DNA from: Verrucomicrobiota bacterium | Lineage (GTDB): Bacteria; Verrucomicrobiota; Verrucomicrobiia; Verrucomicrobiales; Akkermansiaceae | Length of the DNA stretch: 42,886 bases | Direction of reading: 5' to 3' | Assembly (NCBI GenBank): GCA_008932935.1 | Contig: WBXD01000004.1 | Span: forward strand, 1 to 42,886 | In this document: positions 16,680-26,189 of the stretch, piece after piece | How positions within the stretch are numbered: position 1 is the stretch's first letter | Layout of the letters: the number at the start of each line of letters is the position of its first letter | Program-made: the position numbers and the translations under genes | The notes under the pieces: generated by a model | What the model was told of the DNA's origin: nothing | Databases searched by the model: none | What the model saw: the letters and a program-made list of their open reading frames with translations, nothing else

Positions 16680-19577
16680 CTAATTAACTTTCCACTCGGA
16701 AATCCCGCCGGAGCGGCCGCCGAGCTTGGCTTCCAGTTTGATGGCGGTGGTCGTCACCGTTGCGAAGTTGACCACATTGAACTTGTCTTTTTCCAAGCCG
16801 TAGGGGGAGGAGTTTTTGCATTCCAGCCACTTGTCTCCCGCCTTGTAGTAAAGCTTCCACGACACCGGGGTGGTGGTGCCGTCCTCGTCGATGAACCAGT
16901 ACACCTCGGACTGCGAGATCGTCTTGGCTTTGTCAAACTTCCAGATGACATATTCCGTGCTGTTGGACTGCGGCCACCATGAAAAATGCGGCACCGACTT
17001 GTCATTGGACGCCTTGGGCACCAAACCGTCCCACATTGCCGACATCGGCATCGCCGGATGGGTGGCCGATGCGATGGGCTCTTGGAACGCGGCCCATTCC
17101 TTGGCCTCTGGGCCGTCACCTATCCGCGGCAATTGGGACACCCGCAGGCGGCCTGCGCCCATCGGAATCATGGATATCGTCTCAAGCGCGGCGCTGCTCT
17201 TGATCGGGCTCGTTTGCAGGGCGTCGATGGTGCCCCAGTAATTTTCAGTCCAGTTAGGGATTTTTTTTGCCTGAGCCAGCAACTCGATGGGTGCTTGGTC
17301 CCACTTGAAGGGTTGGTTGTCGGCGGGCCAGGGCTTGGTGACCACCTTGAATGATTTTGCCGGGTCGGCCTGAGCGATGACCAAGCCGTAATTCCAGGGA
17401 CTGCCCGCGAGAATTTCCCAGGCCGCCCACTTGCGTTTTTGCTCGGTCCGATAGGGCAGATATTTCTCGGCGATTTTCACCGAGAACGTTAGCGGGCCGC
17501 GATCTACCGACACCGCGTTCTTCTGCTTCGCCCAGGTCTTGACCTTGACGTCCATCGGCAACTGGATAGCGAGCTTGTCGCCGTTGGCCCAGACCCGCTC
17601 GATCATGACCAGTGACTTCGGCTTGGCCTCGATCTTGAGAGGCTTACCGTTGAGCGTAATCACGGGCGCGTCACACCAACCGGGAATGCGGACGTAAAGC
17701 GGGAAGTGCACGGCCTTGGGCGTGGTGAAGGCGAAATTCACCGCGCCATCGAATGGATAGTGGGTGTCTTCGACGATGTTCACCGTGGTGCCATCGCCGA
17801 CTTTGGCGGCAATTCGGTTAGGAGCGTACATCACCGCACACAACCCGTTGCCGGGGGTGGCCTGCCACAGGTTTTGGGCGAAATACGGCCAGCCCATGCC
17901 GGAGTTATGCTGGCAGCAGCGATGGTTGTAGGGGTCCATCGCCTGCATATCGCCGGCGTCGGCCAGGATCGGATACTTGCTGCGCTTGTCGGAGTTCACT
18001 TGGTTGGGTGACGTCAGATAGCGCAGCGCCTTGCCGTCGGCGGTGAACGATGCGGGCAGCGTGTTGAAGGCGATATTCTCGCAGCGGTCGGCCCAGGTCA
18101 GGTCGCCGGTGATGCGCAACAACATCTGCTGCGACAGCATCATGTCCACCGAACCGCAGGTTTCTATCGCATTCTGCGGATCGGTGTAGCCGGGGCGGGC
18201 GAATTCGTCGCCGCCAAACATGCCGCCCGGCACCTGGCCGTAGATGTCATGCAGCGAGTCGTAATTGCCGTAGGCCGCAGCCAGATGCTTCGGATCCTTG
18301 CTTTGTATATAGAATTGGCCGGGCTTGCGGAAGCCCTGCGAGTAATCCACGTTGTGGCCACCTTCGACCTTGCCGCCGGTCCACGGCGCACCGGTGCGCA
18401 TCAGCTTGGCCGTGAGATCCAGCAGCTTGTTGTCGCCGGTAATATTATATAGCCAATAGACGCTGTCCATGTTGTCGCCATTGCGCGGAAACTGCCAGCC
18501 GCCGGCAAAAAACTTGTTGTCCGGCACGCTCAGCTGCCATGCGAAGTAGCGCGTCATCAGCCCGATGATGCGCTTGTCACCGGAGTATTCGTAGTAGGAC
18601 CGCAACGCGAAAAGCATGCTCATGTTAGGCATGAAGTCCGGCGCGAGAAAGCCGGGTTTATAGATGACGCCGGGCATTTTCCAGCTCAGGCGTGCGACCG
18701 CCCCGCCGCCCAGTTGCAAGAACTCGAAACGGAGCGGATATCTCTTGCCCGCCTCAAGGTGGATCGGCTTGGTCGCGCAAACCGTCAGCGGCGCCTGAAA
18801 TTTCCAGTTGTCAATGAGTGCCTCGCCGTTCACCCATAACCTCGCCCCGTCATCCGTGCAGGCCGAAAACGTGTAGTCACCCGTCTTCTTCACCGTGACA
18901 AACCCGGTCCAGCGCGCGCTCCATTGTTTGTTAGGCATGCCTTCCATCGGCGGCTGCTCGGCCCAGTCGAAATCCACCGCCGCATCGACGCGAGTGGCCT
19001 TGAGGTCCTTCAACTCGACGTCGGCAAAATACTCACCGCGCAAGCCCGGCTTGCCATCAGGAGTGCTCAGCAACTCAGCGGGCACTGGCGGATGGATCGG
19101 CGCAAATAAGTTAGCCTGGGTGCCGAAGTAACCAAACTCGGTCTGGCTGGCGATCATGCTCTCAATCCATGGCTGCGCCTGTTTCACCAACTCCTTGTCA
19201 TCCAGCACGTACGCCAGCGCCGCAAAGCCGCGGAACCAATACGGCACTTCTTCCCAGCCGTTGTTGCCCAGGCCGTCCTTGTCGAGCCAAGCGTTGCCCT
19301 GCGGGTTGCAGAACTGACTGATTTCGGTGAGATGGCCGGTAAAGCCATCGCGCTCAAGTTCCAGCTGAGTGCGCAGCCAGCCCTGCGGCTTGATGCTGCC
19401 AAACGGCAGGCTCACCAACGGGCTGGGCAGCAGCGGCTGGCGGTTGCCACCGTAGTACGCGTTGCACGGCTGGCTGGTGTCCGGCCGCTCCACGGTCTTG
19501 ACGAGCGCCTCCGCGCCTCGCAGCGGGCCAATCGTCACCACCAGCGCGGCGACACTTGTTATGAGGTATGTATTCAT
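16680..19577 (-). CDS. GH127-like (DUF1680) putative glycoside hydrolase with an inserted PA14 domain; signal peptide
   Basis: 965 aa. NAIETCGSVDMML and NHRCCQHNSGMGWP match the GH127 ExC...CC pattern. PA14-like insert GLRGEYFADVELKD...DYTFSACTDDGARLWVNGEALIDNW...YPLRFEFLQLGGGAVARLSW. Confidence 0.83.
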   Translation of the reverse strand: MNTYLITSVAALVVTIGPLRGAEALVKTVERPDTSQPCNAYYGGNRQPLLPSPLVSLPFGSIKPQGWLRTQLELERDGFTGHLTEISQFCNPQGNAWLDKDGLGNNGWEEVPYWFRGFAALAYVLDDKELVKQAQPWIESMIASQTEFGYFGTQANLFAPIHPPVPAELLSTPDGKPGLRGEYFADVELKDLKATRVDAAVDFDWAEQPPMEGMPNKQWSARWTGFVTVKKTGDYTFSACTDDGARLWVNGEALIDNWKFQAPLTVCATKPIHLEAGKRYPLRFEFLQLGGGAVARLSWKMPGVIYKPGFLAPDFMPNMSMLFALRSYYEYSGDKRIIGLMTRYFAWQLSVPDNKFFAGGWQFPRNGDNMDSVYWLYNITGDNKLLDLTAKLMRTGAPWTGGKVEGGHNVDYSQGFRKPGQFYIQSKDPKHLAAAYGNYDSLHDIYGQVPGGMFGGDEFARPGYTDPQNAIETCGSVDMMLSQQMLLRITGDLTWADRCENIAFNTLPASFTADGKALRYLTSPNQVNSDKRSKYPILADAGDMQAMDPYNHRCCQHNSGMGWPYFAQNLWQATPGNGLCAVMYAPNRIAAKVGDGTTVNIVEDTHYPFDGAVNFAFTTPKAVHFPLYVRIPGWCDAPVITLNGKPLKIEAKPKSLVMIERVWANGDKLAIQLPMDVKVKTWAKQKNAVSVDRGPLTFSVKIAEKYLPYRTEQKRKWAAWEILAGSPWNYGLVIAQADPAKSFKVVTKPWPADNQPFKWDQAPIELLAQAKKIPNWTENYWGTIDALQTSPIKSSAALETISMIPMGAGRLRVSQLPRIGDGPEAKEWAAFQEPIASATHPAMPMSAMWDGLVPKASNDKSVPHFSWWPQSNSTEYVIWKFDKAKTISQSEVYWFIDEDGTTTPVSWKLYYKAGDKWLECKNSSPYGLEKDKFNVVNFATVTTTAIKLEAKLGGRSGGISEWKVN

Positions 19578-19780
19578 GTTCGGTTGCTCGTCGAGAGGAC
19601 CGCCACTTGTCGCCTGAGGTTCATGCCCAAGGTTGAGGCCATCGCTGCGCCGCCCATGAGACAGCGGCCCGGCGCAGCATACAATGGTTATTCCGCGAAT
19701 TTATTGCCCGTTTTGCGCAAACCCCGCGCCGAATCTAACACCTATGGACGTCCCCGGCCGGCGGCGGCATGCTCGATGTC

Positions 19781-19867
19781 ATGGAACTAACACCTACATC
19801 CCCCCCCTGGCAGCGCATCGAGTCGCTCACCGAGGAAGTGCACCGCCACATCCTCGCCACCGTCTGA
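19781..19867 (+). pseudogene. Possible 5' fragment of an unidentified protein gene (28 aa)
   Basis: MELTPTSPPWQRIESLTEEVHRHILATV*, protein-like composition, ends 12 bp from the oppositely oriented oxidoreductase fragment. Confidence 0.35.
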
Positions 19868-19878
19868 CGCTGGCTGCA

Positions 19879-19986
19879 CTAGGCGTCGCACGCTTGCTTC
19901 ACCGTATGAAAGACGTTGGCAAGGGCGCGGCCCATGAAGCCATAGCCGACCAAGCCGATATGGAGTATTTTGATGATGCAGAGCGA
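19879..19986 (-). pseudogene. 5' fragment of a Gfo/Idh/MocA family oxidoreductase
   Basis: Minus strand, directly after the isomerase stop: IIKILHIGLVGYGFMGRALANVFHTVKQACDA*, the N-terminal Rossmann GxGxxG of this family. No start codon and no remaining body. Confidence 0.6.
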
Positions 19987-21027
19987 TTATTCGCTCCAGC
20001 CGTGGGTTGCACGCACCTGGAGCATTGCGGCTAGAATGTTAGACCAGGTATCGGCCTGCCTCATCACGTCGTTAGAGAACATGCAGCCGTCCCAACAAAT
20101 GTGGCGGAGCCGCCGGGTGAGTGTGGCGGCGTCGTCGCGCAGCCAGTAACCGGCGTCGCGCACGATATCGAGCTTGCCGTTGGGATCATTGGCCAGACAA
20201 TGGCGGCCGGTCTGGTCGTGAGTGCCGCTGCCCTTGATGGTGGCGTCGTTCTGGGCGACGTGAAAATCCAGCGTCCACGGGCGCAGCGCATGGGTCATTT
20301 CGCGTAGGGCGGCGGCGAGGGCCTCGGGTTCCCAGTTGAAGCATGGCGGCACGATGCGATGTTCCGGGGCGTTGGTGCCCAGCGCGTAGTGCAGGGTGTG
20401 GGCCATATCGGCCTGGAAGCCGACGAGTTCGGGGCAGGCGACTTCCTCGAGGAGTTGGAGCATGTCCTTCCAACTGTGCATGCCTCCCCAACAAATTTCC
20501 CCCTCCGCGGCCAGTTGCTCGCCATGGTCCGCGGCCACCTTGCCCGCCTCGCGGAACGTTGCGGCGATTTTGCTGGTATTGGCTTGCGGATTTTCGGCCC
20601 ATTCGGCGGTGCCGCAAGCCGAGTCGATGCGAATGAGACCATGTGGGCGGAGTCCTACCTCACGCAGGCGGGCGCCGATGCGGCAGGCCTTGCGGACCTG
20701 GCCGACGAAATTGGCGCGCTCCTCGGTGCTGCCCATGGCCGAGCCGCCGCCGGTGGGCGACCACACTGGGGCCACCAGCGAGCCGACGACAAACCCCTTG
20801 GCCTGGATCTTGGCGGCGAGCGCCTTGATGTCATCGTCGCTGCTATCAATTGAGACATGTGGGTCGTACAAAAACAGGTCCACGCCATCGAACTTGACGC
20901 CGTTGACCTCCGCACTGGCGGTTAGGTCGAGCATGGTGTCGAGGTCGATGCAGGGTTCGCTGCCGGGGCTGCCCTTGCCGACGAGGCCGGGCCACATCGC
21001 ATTGTGAAGCTTGGGGTAGTTGTGCAT
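19987..21027 (-). CDS. Sugar phosphate isomerase/epimerase-like TIM-barrel protein
   Basis: 346 aa: [70 protein letters not shown]. Confidence 0.82.
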   Translation of the reverse strand: MHNYPKLHNAMWPGLVGKGSPGSEPCIDLDTMLDLTASAEVNGVKFDGVDLFLYDPHVSIDSSDDDIKALAAKIQAKGFVVGSLVAPVWSPTGGGSAMGSTEERANFVGQVRKACRIGARLREVGLRPHGLIRIDSACGTAEWAENPQANTSKIAATFREAGKVAADHGEQLAAEGEICWGGMHSWKDMLQLLEEVACPELVGFQADMAHTLHYALGTNAPEHRIVPPCFNWEPEALAAALREMTHALRPWTLDFHVAQNDATIKGSGTHDQTGRHCLANDPNGKLDIVRDAGYWLRDDAATLTRRLRHICWDGCMFSNDVMRQADTWSNILAAMLQVRATHGWSE

Positions 21028-21207
21028 GGGGTTCGGGGGGGAGCGTGCAATCCTTCACGCGGACTGCAAGAAGCCTCCTACTTAGGAAATTGCCCGGATT
21101 TTTCAACTCTTTTCTAGCAGCCTGCTGAGGCGTTTCCGGGGCATGGCTTTCCCGGTGAGGAAGTTATCCCTTTCGGTGTAGCCAAGCAGGTGGCGGACGT
21201 CACGGGC

Positions 21208-21245
21208 GGGTTTCAACCCCTCCCGCGGGGATTGGGTTGAAACCC
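21208..21245. repeat. Perfect 12-bp inverted repeat (hairpin)
   Basis: GGGTTTCAACCC (21208-21219), 14-nt loop, GGGTTGAAACCC (21234-21245), about 40 bp upstream of the histidine kinase start. Confidence 0.9.
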
Positions 21246-21284
21246 ACCGCAGTTTCAACCACACTGCGCGCGCCGCTGCCCACC

Positions 21285-22502
21285 ATGACCCCGAACACGA
21301 TCCTCCTCACTCTCGCCGCTCTCTGCCTACTCGCATGGGTGCTGCGCCTGCGCACCACCATCCACCGCCTGCGCCACCCGCAACACAGCCAACACAGCCA
21401 GGATTTGCGCGCGCTGGCCGCAGCCCGCAGCGAACGCGACGGCCTGCTCAACGCCTTTCCCGATGCCTTCCTCATCGCCGACGCCCAGGGCCGCGTCCAG
21501 CATTGCAACCAGGGCGCCAAATGCCTGTTAGGTCCGGTGCCGCTCATCGGCCGCACGGTACTCGAAGTGCTGCGCGATGCACGGCTCGCCGCGCCTTATT
21601 TGGCATGCCGCAACACCGGCGAGCCGAGCGCCGAGCACATCCTGCTGCCAGCCGAGGCCACCCCCGGCCGCTACCTTGAGCCCGGCAGCGGCGACTCGGT
21701 ATGGCTGGTGGATGCAGCGCCGTTGCCGCAGACCGGGGCGGCACCGCACATCCGGATTTTGTTGCGCGATCTATCCGCCGGGCACCAGTTGGAACAAATC
21801 CGCAAAGACTTTGTCGCCAACGCCTCCCACGAGTTGCGCACCCCCATCACCTTGGTCGATGGCTATCTGGAAACATTGTTGGATGCACCAGAAATGTTAG
21901 ACGACCGACCATCCGCGCTGCGCATTCTAGGCATCATGCGCAAGCACACCGAGCGCATCACCCGCATCATCGAGGACATGCTGCTCATCTCGCGGATCGA
22001 ATCGGGCGATGCCTCGATGCAGCGCATGGAGGAGTTCTCCCTATCCGATTGCGTGTGCGACATCGTCGACCGGCTCGAGTCGCTCATTCGCGCGCAAAAT
22101 GCCACGCTGGCCATCCAGCTCCACGATCCGGCTATCGCCCTCTACGGCGATCGGTTTTATTGGACGCAGATTTTGTTCAACCTCATCGAGAACGCCCTCA
22201 AACAAAACCCCACGCCCGGCCTGCGGGTGACCGTCCACAGCGCTGCGTGCAACGATGGCCTGCGCCTCGCCGTCATCGATAACGGCATCGGCATCCCCGC
22301 CGCCGATCTGCCGTTCATCTTCAAGCGCTTCTACCGGGTGGAAAAACACCACTCGCAAAACCAAATCAAAGGCACCGGCCTGGGCCTGTCCATCGTCAAG
22401 CGGGCCATCGAGGCCCACCGCGGCAGCATCACCTGCCAGTCCGCTCCCGGCGTGCGCACCAGCTTCGAGATCACCCTGCCCCGGCAAGCGCCACCGGCCT
22501 AA
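21285..22502 (+). CDS. PhoR-like sensor histidine kinase (TM, PAS, HisKA, HATPase)
   Basis: FVANASHELRTPITLVDGYLETLL, LFNLIENALKQN, VIDNGIGIPAADLPFIFKRFYRVEKHH, GTGLGLSIVKRAIEAHRG. Confidence 0.92.
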   Translation: MTPNTILLTLAALCLLAWVLRLRTTIHRLRHPQHSQHSQDLRALAAARSERDGLLNAFPDAFLIADAQGRVQHCNQGAKCLLGPVPLIGRTVLEVLRDARLAAPYLACRNTGEPSAEHILLPAEATPGRYLEPGSGDSVWLVDAAPLPQTGAAPHIRILLRDLSAGHQLEQIRKDFVANASHELRTPITLVDGYLETLLDAPEMLDDRPSALRILGIMRKHTERITRIIEDMLLISRIESGDASMQRMEEFSLSDCVCDIVDRLESLIRAQNATLAIQLHDPAIALYGDRFYWTQILFNLIENALKQNPTPGLRVTVHSAACNDGLRLAVIDNGIGIPAADLPFIFKRFYRVEKHHSQNQIKGTGLGLSIVKRAIEAHRGSITCQSAPGVRTSFEITLPRQAPPA

Positions 22503-25500
22503 CGGGTCCGGCGGTTTTGATAGGAGAGGATGCAACTAGCCACAATCCAACAAGCACCGACGAGGCCCACCAGCACCAAGCTACAGTATTTCAGGGTCTC
22601 CATTTCCAATTTAGAATGCCCCGGCCCGCTAGGCTTGGCAGCCTCCGCGCCGGGTTCCGACGGCTTGGCCCCGGCAAAGGGCAGCGGTTTTTCCAGCGCC
22701 AGGAAAATATTGCGGTAGCCCGGGTTGCGGTAGTCATTGCGGAAGGTCTCGGCTTCCCTGACTAATAAATCGATCCGCTCGTTGACAAAAAACTCGGACG
22801 CCGGACGCACCGCCGCGCGATCCGCCCACACTTTCATGGTTTCCACCTCGAGCTTGTTGCCATGGCGGGCGATTCTGGCGATGCGCGACACCAAATCGGC
22901 GGCCGCCTCGGGCGTTTCCGCACCGGCCGCCAGCAAGCGCCGCAGCCCCTCCTTGAGCAACTCGAAGCGCTCGGCTTGCGCCGGGGTCATCTCGCCGCGG
23001 CTATCGCGCATGGCATCGATGCGGCGCTGCAACCCGATGCGCTCCAACTCGAACGGGTTGCGCGTCGCCTGTGCCACCACCATGCCCTCATAAGCATAGC
23101 GCAAGGGCATGAACGCTGAGGGCACCGGCGCGCCGCCGTGCTCGCGGTTGAGCGGCACTTTGTCAAACAACGCCCGGTTCATCTCCCGATAAGGCACTAG
23201 CGCGCCAGCCAACAGCATTTGCGGCACCAGCAACAACGGCACTGCGGTGAGCGCCGCCCGCTCGGTCTTGACCACTGAGGAAACCACCAGCGCCAGCGCC
23301 GTGCCAGTCCATGCCGTGAGGGTCATCCACAGCCAATGCTCCATGACCATCCCGTAGATATCCAAATAGTAATTGCCCACCAGCACATACATCAGGCATT
23401 GGCCTGACGCCACCAATCCAAGGGCCACAAACTTGGCCGCCACATAGGAGGCCGCACTGCCCTGGCAATTGCGCTCGCGCCGCAGCATCGGCCGGTCCCG
23501 TAGCACTTCCGTCGCCGAGTTGGTCAGCCCGAGAAACATCGCCACCGTCACGCTCAAAAACAAATACGCCGGAATGTGCAGCGCGGTGGATAAAAGGTAC
23601 TCACCCGTCGGCGACGAGCGCAGCGTGATGGCGATCAAGGCTGCGAGCACCGGTGCTTCAATGAACATGCTGTAAAGCGTACCTCGATTCCTTGCCTTGG
23701 AAATCAACGAGCGCAGGAAATGCGTCGCAAACACCGCCAACGCCGTGCGCAGCTGCCGCTCAGGCTTGAGCGGCACCGGCAAGCCCGCCACCGCGCCCAC
23801 GTCGCTGAGGCGCGACGCCGGCACGGCTCCCGGTTGCAGCGAGCGCAACAAGGCGGCGCTCTCGAAGCGTTCCTGCCAGAAGGCCGGTGGGAAGCGCCGC
23901 GCGGCACCGGTATTGGACCCGCCACCGATGGCGCTGAGCGGCACTTCGAGCACATCGAACACGAAATCCGCCCCCTGTGCCGTCCCCCCTGCCAGCGAGG
24001 GATGGGCGATGCCTAACTCTTCACAGGTTTCGTGAAAATACTCCACCATCCCCGGCGGTGTGCCGAAGTACGCCAGACATCCACCACTATCTAACAGTAA
24101 TACCTTGTCAAACAAGCGCAGCACCAATGCCCCGGGCCGGTGCAGCGAGGCGATCACGATTTTCTCGCGGGCCAGCGAGCGCAGCGTCTCGGCCACATGC
24201 TCCGAGTCCTTGGATGAGAGCCCGGATATCGGCTCGTCAAACAAAAACACCTCAGCCCGGCTGCCCAGATCCAAACCCAAATTCAAGCGGCTGCGCTCAC
24301 CTCCGGAGAGCGTCTTGTCCCCTGCCGAGCCGACCCGCCGCTGGGCGATGGATTGGAGCCCCAGCTCCGCCAGCACGCTGTCCACCCGCCGCTCATGCTC
24401 CGCGAGCGCCAAGCCTGGGCGGCGGATCGTCACCGCGTGGCGCAGGTGCTCGCGCACCGTCAATTGCGGATTGAGCGCCTCCTCCTGCGGCATGTACCCA
24501 ATGAAGGGCACCAAGCGCTCGCGATTCTCGTAAAGGGCAATGCCATTGAGTTCGACCTTGCCGCGGGTCGGCTGCAGTTGCCCTGAGAGCACCGACAACA
24601 AGGTGCTCTTGCCGCTGCCGCTCGGGCCGATGATGCACAACATCTCGCCGCGCTTCACCTCAAAGTTGAGGTGGTCCAAGGCGCGCGTGCCAGTGCCGAA
24701 ATCGTGGAGCAAATCCTCCACCTGCAGCGACTCAATCTGCGTGCGCTCCTCATCGAGAAAGCATTCCCGGAACCGGCAGCGCACCGCTTGGCTGCCCGAC
24801 AAACGAATCAACGACCCGTCTACCAGCACCGCCGTGCCACGCACCAACTGGCCGTCCACCCAGATGGGGCCCTCACTGGACCTGACCTCTAACTCGCCCT
24901 CGGCACGCTCCGCGTCATAGCGGATAAACAGCACCACCCGCGGTGCCAACTTGGCACCTAGCAACAAATCCCCGCGTGACAACGCCGCTGCATCATTGGA
25001 CACTAGGTACTCCTGCCGGTCCCCCGCCAAGCGAAAACTCCGCCCGCTCTGGGTAGCGCGGCGCCTCAATTCATTAATCGAAAAACTCGCCCCCGCCGCA
25101 TCTCCCAGCCGCTCGTGATTGAGACAACGCACCATATCCCCCCTCTTCAACGGGCCGCGGTTCCCTGCATGCAGAGTCGTGTGGTGCAACGCCTCCACCT
25201 CGGCTTCCAGACCGAAACTCACCCGCAACAAGCTCAGCCGCCCGCGGTTGCGCGCGGCAGTGAGTCCCCCCTCGCCAGCCTCCAAATAAATCGCTGGCGT
25301 GTTACCAGTGCGTTTCACATTCAGGAAAAACATCAGGTCCTCATGGCTCAGCGTCCACCCCGGCACCACCAACGGTTGGCGCTCGCGCATCCGTAAAAAC
25401 GACCCGGTTTCCAACGAGCGCCCGCGAATCCACAAGGGTGCCACTCCGGTATTCCTAACCAACACCAATTCCCCGGTCCGATATACCCGGAATTCCTGGC

Positions 25501-26083
25501 CCTGCGCCACCGCCAGCGGCGGCAACACCACATCCGCCTCCGCCCCACCGAAAATCACCCGCTCAAACGGCAAGCCCTCACCGTCTGCCTCCCCGAGCAT
25601 CTCCCGCAAGATGGCGGCGCCGTAATCTGGCCGCCCCAAGCGCCGCATGAACACATCAAAGCTCGCCCGCCCCCGCTCCGAGCGGCCAGACGCATCCACC
25701 AAGGTAAATAATTCCAAGCCGACGGCCAGCTTGCCCGCATCATTCAAGGCGTCCTTCAACTCTGCGGACACGGCCTGCAGTGGCTGAGGATTGCGCACCG
25801 CTCGCTGCAAGCGCCGCCTTAACCACCCGTGATCCACCTCTGGAAATGCACTCCTCAACAAATCCAGAATCATGTCCGCCTCGGCCGGACTCAACTCGTC
25901 ATCCAGCGTCGCGAATGCCGCAAACGCATCCACCAACATCCCTACATGCGCATCGGTGCCAGGCCGCAACGCCCGCAGTCGCCCGATCCCTGGAATCGTC
26001 CGCAACCACCCCCATCGCATCCATTGCGGCGGGGTGAACTTGATTTCCTTGCCGTGAAAGTGCCAGGCCACGCCCCCATCCAT
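22499..26083 (-). CDS. ABC transporter (ABCG-like: ATPase + ABC-2 permease) with N-terminal TerB-like and FHA-like regions
   Basis: 1194 aa. Walker A GPSGSGKST, signature LSGGERSRL, Walker B VFLFDEPISGL, then ABC-2-like TM helices. N-terminal VDAFAAFATLDDELSPAEADMILDLL; FHA-like IWVDGQLVRGTAVLVDGSLIRLSGS. Confidence 0.87.
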   Translation of the reverse strand: MDGGVAWHFHGKEIKFTPPQWMRWGWLRTIPGIGRLRALRPGTDAHVGMLVDAFAAFATLDDELSPAEADMILDLLRSAFPEVDHGWLRRRLQRAVRNPQPLQAVSAELKDALNDAGKLAVGLELFTLVDASGRSERGRASFDVFMRRLGRPDYGAAILREMLGEADGEGLPFERVIFGGAEADVVLPPLAVAQGQEFRVYRTGELVLVRNTGVAPLWIRGRSLETGSFLRMRERQPLVVPGWTLSHEDLMFFLNVKRTGNTPAIYLEAGEGGLTAARNRGRLSLLRVSFGLEAEVEALHHTTLHAGNRGPLKRGDMVRCLNHERLGDAAGASFSINELRRRATQSGRSFRLAGDRQEYLVSNDAAALSRGDLLLGAKLAPRVVLFIRYDAERAEGELEVRSSEGPIWVDGQLVRGTAVLVDGSLIRLSGSQAVRCRFRECFLDEERTQIESLQVEDLLHDFGTGTRALDHLNFEVKRGEMLCIIGPSGSGKSTLLSVLSGQLQPTRGKVELNGIALYENRERLVPFIGYMPQEEALNPQLTVREHLRHAVTIRRPGLALAEHERRVDSVLAELGLQSIAQRRVGSAGDKTLSGGERSRLNLGLDLGSRAEVFLFDEPISGLSSKDSEHVAETLRSLAREKIVIASLHRPGALVLRLFDKVLLLDSGGCLAYFGTPPGMVEYFHETCEELGIAHPSLAGGTAQGADFVFDVLEVPLSAIGGGSNTGAARRFPPAFWQERFESAALLRSLQPGAVPASRLSDVGAVAGLPVPLKPERQLRTALAVFATHFLRSLISKARNRGTLYSMFIEAPVLAALIAITLRSSPTGEYLLSTALHIPAYLFLSVTVAMFLGLTNSATEVLRDRPMLRRERNCQGSAASYVAAKFVALGLVASGQCLMYVLVGNYYLDIYGMVMEHWLWMTLTAWTGTALALVVSSVVKTERAALTAVPLLLVPQMLLAGALVPYREMNRALFDKVPLNREHGGAPVPSAFMPLRYAYEGMVVAQATRNPFELERIGLQRRIDAMRDSRGEMTPAQAERFELLKEGLRRLLAAGAETPEAAADLVSRIARIARHGNKLEVETMKVWADRAAVRPASEFFVNERIDLLVREAETFRNDYRNPGYRNIFLALEKPLPFAGAKPSEPGAEAAKPSGPGHSKLEMETLKYCSLVLVGLVGACWIVASCILSYQNRRTR

Positions 26084-26189
26084 GCCAGAGCTTTAGCCAA
26101 CCAGCAAGAACTCCGCAAAAAAGGAGTTTTCTTTTTCCGGCTCTCGTTTACCCTCCCTCACGCCCGCTGGGCGCTTTGACCTGTCCACC

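Noticed and set aside
268-21940. Shared ATTCTAGGCATCA string in bioB and the PhoR-like kinase
   Set aside because: 13-bp coincidence inside two coding sequences, with no flanking similarity.
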